Source: JAAYAY01 sp964429355
GTDB lineage: Bacteria > Planctomycetota > Planctomycetia > Pirellulales > Thermoguttaceae
Assembly: GCA_964429355.1 (NCBI GenBank)
Contig: CAYSCH010000361.1
Location: 1-9,661 of the forward strand
Direction of reading: 5' to 3'
DNA: 9,661 bases
The notes beneath the pieces are model-generated. The model did no database searches. It had not been told where the DNA came from and saw only the letters and a program-made list of their open reading frames with translations. Below, in pieces: positions 7,284 through 9,661 of the stretch; positions within the stretch are counted from its first letter, which is position 1; each line of letters begins with the position of its first letter. A program made the position numbers and the translations under genes.

Positions 7284-7353
7284 CCACCCATCTACACATT
7301 TGGCCACAGCCAACGAACCGACAGCGACCCGGCAGCCGGCTGCAAACTGCATT

Positions 7354-7369
7354 GCCCTGCCAGTAGGGC
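7354..7369. terminator. weak hairpin between the convergent genes
   Basis: GCCCT at 7354-7358 pairs with AGGGC at 7365-7369 around a six-base loop. On the plus strand it is followed by a modestly T-rich stretch that runs into the end of the minus-strand isomerase gene. It could end the sulfatase transcript, but the stem is short and there is no clean T-run. This is the best candidate in the 87-bp gap. Confidence 0.25.
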
Positions 7370-7370
7370 T

Positions 7371-8330
7371 TCAGGTCTTGTCTTCCGCGGCCACGAGGTA
7401 GCGGTAGCTGGCCTCGATGAGCTTCTGCCCCTCTTCGGCGCCGAACTCGCCTTCGGTTTCCAGGGAAACCGCGCCGTTGTAGCCGGCCTCGCGGAGCACC
7501 CGCAGGCAGCCGAGCACGTTTACGGTTCCCTCGCCCAGGGCCACGCATTTGGTGCCCGCCACGTCTTTGACGTGCAGGTGGACGACCCGGTCGACGATGG
7601 CCCGCAGGGTCGCCACCTCGTCTTGGCGCTGGCCGAAGGGTGTCCAGGAGTAGCCGCCGGCCGCGGTTTCGACGTAGGTGGCCCGATGGACGTTGGCCGT
7701 GTCGTAGTTGACGCCCAGCCACTTGGAGGCGGAGAGGCCCAGGATCTTCTTGAGCCCATCGGCCGTGAGCGAGAATGTGCCGTGCGGCTCGATGGCCAGG
7801 TAGACCTGCGACTGTTCGGCCACCTCGAGGATAGCGGCGAGCCGCTCGCCGAGGAGTTTCAGGGCATCGTCGTCCGACATGCCGGCCGGTTTCCGCCCGT
7901 CGCCGGCGTTGACGACGGGAATGCCGGCCTCCTTGGCCCAGCGGATCACTTGCGAGATTCCCGCCACGCTCTCGGCATCGGGAATGATTGCGCCGTGGCA
8001 CGCCCAGAGGGCCGTCACCCCCTTGAAGCCCAGGTCGGTCGTCAGCTTGCGGAATTTCGCCGGATCATCTTTCCATGGATCCACGTGGGGGCAGAACGGC
8101 GCGGTGGCCTGGGTCTCGCAATACTCGTAGCCGGCTCGCCGGATCCGCTCCAGGGCCTCCTCCAAGGGCTGCTTGCGGAAGCTGACGGTTCCACACCCTA
8201 GCTTCATCGGAGCCTTCTTCGCCACGGGCGCTGCCAGAACCGGCTTGGCGCCCAGGGCTGCAATGCCCGCCCCGACCGACACTGCCAACGCCTGACGCCG
8301 GGTAAGTCTTGTTGTTTCATGTCGCGCCAT
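7371..8330 (-). CDS. Tat-exported sugar phosphate isomerase/epimerase-like TIM-barrel protein (AP endonuclease 2 / xylose isomerase-like family)
   Basis: This encodes a 319-residue protein starting at the ATG at 8330-8328, 8 bases after a perfect GGAGG. An in-frame start at 8366 was rejected because it adds 12 residues ahead of the signal. The N-terminus has a twin-arginine signal: T10-R11-R12-Q-A-L, a hydrophobic stretch 14-28, then cleavage near 33-34. The barrel runs from about Lys43 to the end. Metal-site candidates in family order are Glu181 (in 'AIEPHG'), Asp210 (in 'NYDTANVH'), His253 (in 'HLHVKD') and Glu291 (in 'SLETEGEF'), so the site looks complete. Members isomerise or epimerise sugars, or act on keto-sugar intermediates. 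Tat export implies a folded, possibly metal-loaded protein working outside the cytoplasm. It lies 129 bp downstream of the Gfo/Idh/MocA gene on the same strand, a common pairing in sugar catabolism. The exact substrate cannot be read from sequence. Confidence 0.9.
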   Translation of the reverse strand: MARHETTRLTRRQALAVSVGAGIAALGAKPVLAAPVAKKAPMKLGCGTVSFRKQPLEEALERIRRAGYEYCETQATAPFCPHVDPWKDDPAKFRKLTTDLGFKGVTALWACHGAIIPDAESVAGISQVIRWAKEAGIPVVNAGDGRKPAGMSDDDALKLLGERLAAILEVAEQSQVYLAIEPHGTFSLTADGLKKILGLSASKWLGVNYDTANVHRATYVETAAGGYSWTPFGQRQDEVATLRAIVDRVVHLHVKDVAGTKCVALGEGTVNVLGCLRVLREAGYNGAVSLETEGEFGAEEGQKLIEASYRYLVAAEDKT

Positions 8331-8338
8331 CGTAGTTT

Positions 8339-8343
8339 CCTCC
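8339..8343 (-). promoter_or_regulatory. ribosome binding site deciding the isomerase start
   Basis: The minus strand reads GGAGG here, 8 bases before the ATG at 8330. It would lie inside the gene if the in-frame start at 8366 were used, which argues for 8330. Confidence 0.8.
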
Positions 8344-8459
8344 GTGCCCTCGTCGGGCAACCGCAAACAGAATCCGAAGTGGTCCAGGTCAATCCGTGTA
8401 GAATGCTTGTTCGTTGCTTATGGTCTCTTGTCGCTTGGCCGGCCAGCGCGATGTCAAGG

Positions 8460-9661
8460 TCAGAGGACCTTCGTGATGCCGGGCATGGCCACGGGGTAAC
8501 GCCCGTCCTGGCCGGCAACTACCGGCGGCGTGGCATCCATTGCATACTTTTCCGGCGCCAGCCGCACCGTCGACTGGATCGCATCGTCCCAACTTATCAT
8601 CTGGCCCGAATAGCTTGCCATGCGTCCCAGGATGGCGGTCATCGTGGTCATGGCGGCGTAGTCAACCTCGTTGTGCGGCCGATTTCTGCGGATGGCGTCG
8701 ATGAGGACATCGTGTTCCACCTGGTAGGGGTTGGCCGATTCGCCGCGGAACCGCCACTGGCGTGGGCCTTCGATCTGCATCCGCCCGATATCGGCCGTGC
8801 CCTGCAGGCCGGTCAGTTCGGCCGTGGCATGGTTCCAGCATCCGGAGATCTGTCGGGTCATGGCGAACATGACCGTTCCGTCGGCGAACGCATATTCCAC
8901 AGCGTGATGATCAAAGATGTCGCCGTGCTGGGTGGGAGATTTGGACTGCCGGCCGCCTTGCCCCTGCGCGCTGGCCGGATGCTCGCCCTTGAGCCAGAGG
9001 CACACATCGATGTAATGCATCAGTGCGTCGACGAAGTAATCCCCGCTCAACCAGAGGAAATGGTAAGGATTGCGGAGTTGATACTCCATCTCCGTGACGT
9101 CGACCGCCCTTGCGGGGGTGTCGCGCAGGTATCCGGTGTTCCAGTAAGCCCGCATAAGCGGGATGCGGCCGATTGCACCGTCCTGGAGCCGCTTGATCGT
9201 CTCCTGGAAACCGCTCCGATGGCGAAACATCAGGCCGACGCCAATCTTCAGGTTCTTGCGTTTGGCCTCCTCGTTGGCGGCCAGGATCTGGCGGATACCG
9301 GGGCTGTCGACGGCCAGCGGCTTTTCGGCAAACAGGTGCTTGCCTTGCTGGACTGCGTAAGCGAAATGGGCAGGGCGAAAATGGGGTGGCGAGGCCAGGA
9401 TCACCAGGTCCACGCCGCTGTCGATGGCTTGCCGATAGGCATCGAACCCCACGAACCGCCGCTGCGGTGGCACATCGATCCGGTCGGCCAGCCCCTGGTG
9501 GGCCTCGCGGTCGTAGACCGCCGGTGCGGCATTGGAGAGCGATGCCAGACTCGCCTCCAGGCGATCGGAAAACAGGTCCGCCATGGCCCACAACTTGATC
9601 GGCCCTTTTGTCTGCAGGGCCTGGGCAGCCGCCCCGCTGCCCCGCGATCCGCAGCCGACCA
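8460..9661 (-). CDS. Gfo/Idh/MocA family oxidoreductase (N-terminus outside window)
   Basis: The frame is open from the window end to the TGA at 8462-8460, giving 399 visible residues. At the very start is the Rossmann dinucleotide motif G-C-G-S-R-G (9656-9639), followed by 'KLWAMADLFSDRLE' as in this family, so the gene starts beyond 9661. A TTG at 9593-9591 falls inside the first beta strand pair and cannot be the true start. The E-K-P motif is at 9326-9318, and H-Y-I-D (9017-9006) contributes the usual His/Asp pair of the C-terminal alpha/beta domain. The protein ends 'VAMPGITKVL', like many planctomycete members. These enzymes oxidise or reduce sugars, inositols or keto-sugars with NAD(P). 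Many planctomycete homologues carry a Tat signal; whether this one does lies outside the window. The isomerase gene follows 129 bp downstream, and the two may act in sequence on one sugar. Confidence 0.93.
   Translation of the reverse strand, partial: VGCGSRGSGAAAQALQTKGPIKLWAMADLFSDRLEASLASLSNAAPAVYDREAHQGLADRIDVPPQRRFVGFDAYRQAIDSGVDLVILASPPHFRPAHFAYAVQQGKHLFAEKPLAVDSPGIRQILAANEEAKRKNLKIGVGLMFRHRSGFQETIKRLQDGAIGRIPLMRAYWNTGYLRDTPARAVDVTEMEYQLRNPYHFLWLSGDYFVDALMHYIDVCLWLKGEHPASAQGQGGRQSKSPTQHGDIFDHHAVEYAFADGTVMFAMTRQISGCWNHATAELTGLQGTADIGRMQIEGPRQWRFRGESANPYQVEHDVLIDAIRRNRPHNEVDYAAMTTMTAILGRMASYSGQMISWDDAIQSTVRLAPEKYAMDATPPVVAGQDGRYPVAMPGITKVL

Noticed and set aside
7332..7343. 12-bp palindrome GCAGCCGGCTGC between the convergent genes
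   Set aside because: As a hairpin it gives only four pairs with a CCGG loop and no T-run; expected by chance in GC-rich DNA.
6516..7352. Minus-strand open frame of 278 codons opposite the sulfatase
   Set aside because: It overlaps an intact sulfatase along nearly its whole length, with no domain or ribosome site of its own.
7572..8201. Plus-strand open frame of 209 codons inside the isomerase gene
   Set aside because: It lies entirely antisense to a clear TIM-barrel enzyme and has no protein-like motifs.
9591..9593. TTG as the start of the Gfo/Idh/MocA gene
   Set aside because: The frame continues to the window end and encodes the GxGxxG dinucleotide motif upstream of this codon, so the true start lies outside the window.

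Overview
The window looks like chromosomal DNA of a planctomycete, possibly of the Pirellulales; the order is a guess. It is GC-rich. It carries gene types abundant in that phylum: the end of a DUF1559 'H-X9-DG' pseudopilin-like protein, a small lipoprotein with a carboxypeptidase-regulatory-like fold, an FG-GAP/VCBS plus ASPIC/UnbV protein, a type I sulfatase, a Tat-exported TIM-barrel sugar isomerase/epimerase and a Gfo/Idh/MocA oxidoreductase. No mobile elements, tRNA or rRNA genes, or CRISPR arrays were seen.

Layout. Bases 1-456 (+) are the 3' end of the DUF1559 gene, cut by the window edge. Bases 663-1064 (+) encode a 133-residue lipoprotein and are followed by a strong intrinsic terminator at 1088-1118, which closes this unit. 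A gene-free stretch (1119-1421) leads into a tightly packed four-gene plus-strand run. It holds a membrane-anchored TPR protein (1422-2861), an exported seven-FG-GAP-repeat/UnbV protein (2879-4567), an exported five-bladed-propeller glycosidase-like protein (4595-5761) and an exported sulfatase (5778-7283). The gaps are 17, 27 and 16 bp, so one transcript is likely. Two minus-strand genes converge on this run: a Tat-signal sugar isomerase/epimerase (7371-8330) and, upstream of it, a Gfo/Idh/MocA oxidoreductase (8460 to beyond 9661), whose N-terminus lies outside the window.

How the genes may work together (inference). The sulfatase and the propeller glycosidase-like protein sit side by side, both with export signals, which suggests attack on a sulfated or otherwise decorated glycan outside the cytoplasm. 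The convergent oxidoreductase/isomerase pair fits oxidation and isomerisation of a released sugar. The TPR and FG-GAP/UnbV proteins look like an envelope-anchored scaffold and an exported calcium-dependent propeller. No gene has a substrate that can be read from sequence alone. The window resembles a known style of planctomycete accessory carbohydrate locus more than a wholly new system; the least explained part is the TPR-UnbV pair leading the glycan genes.
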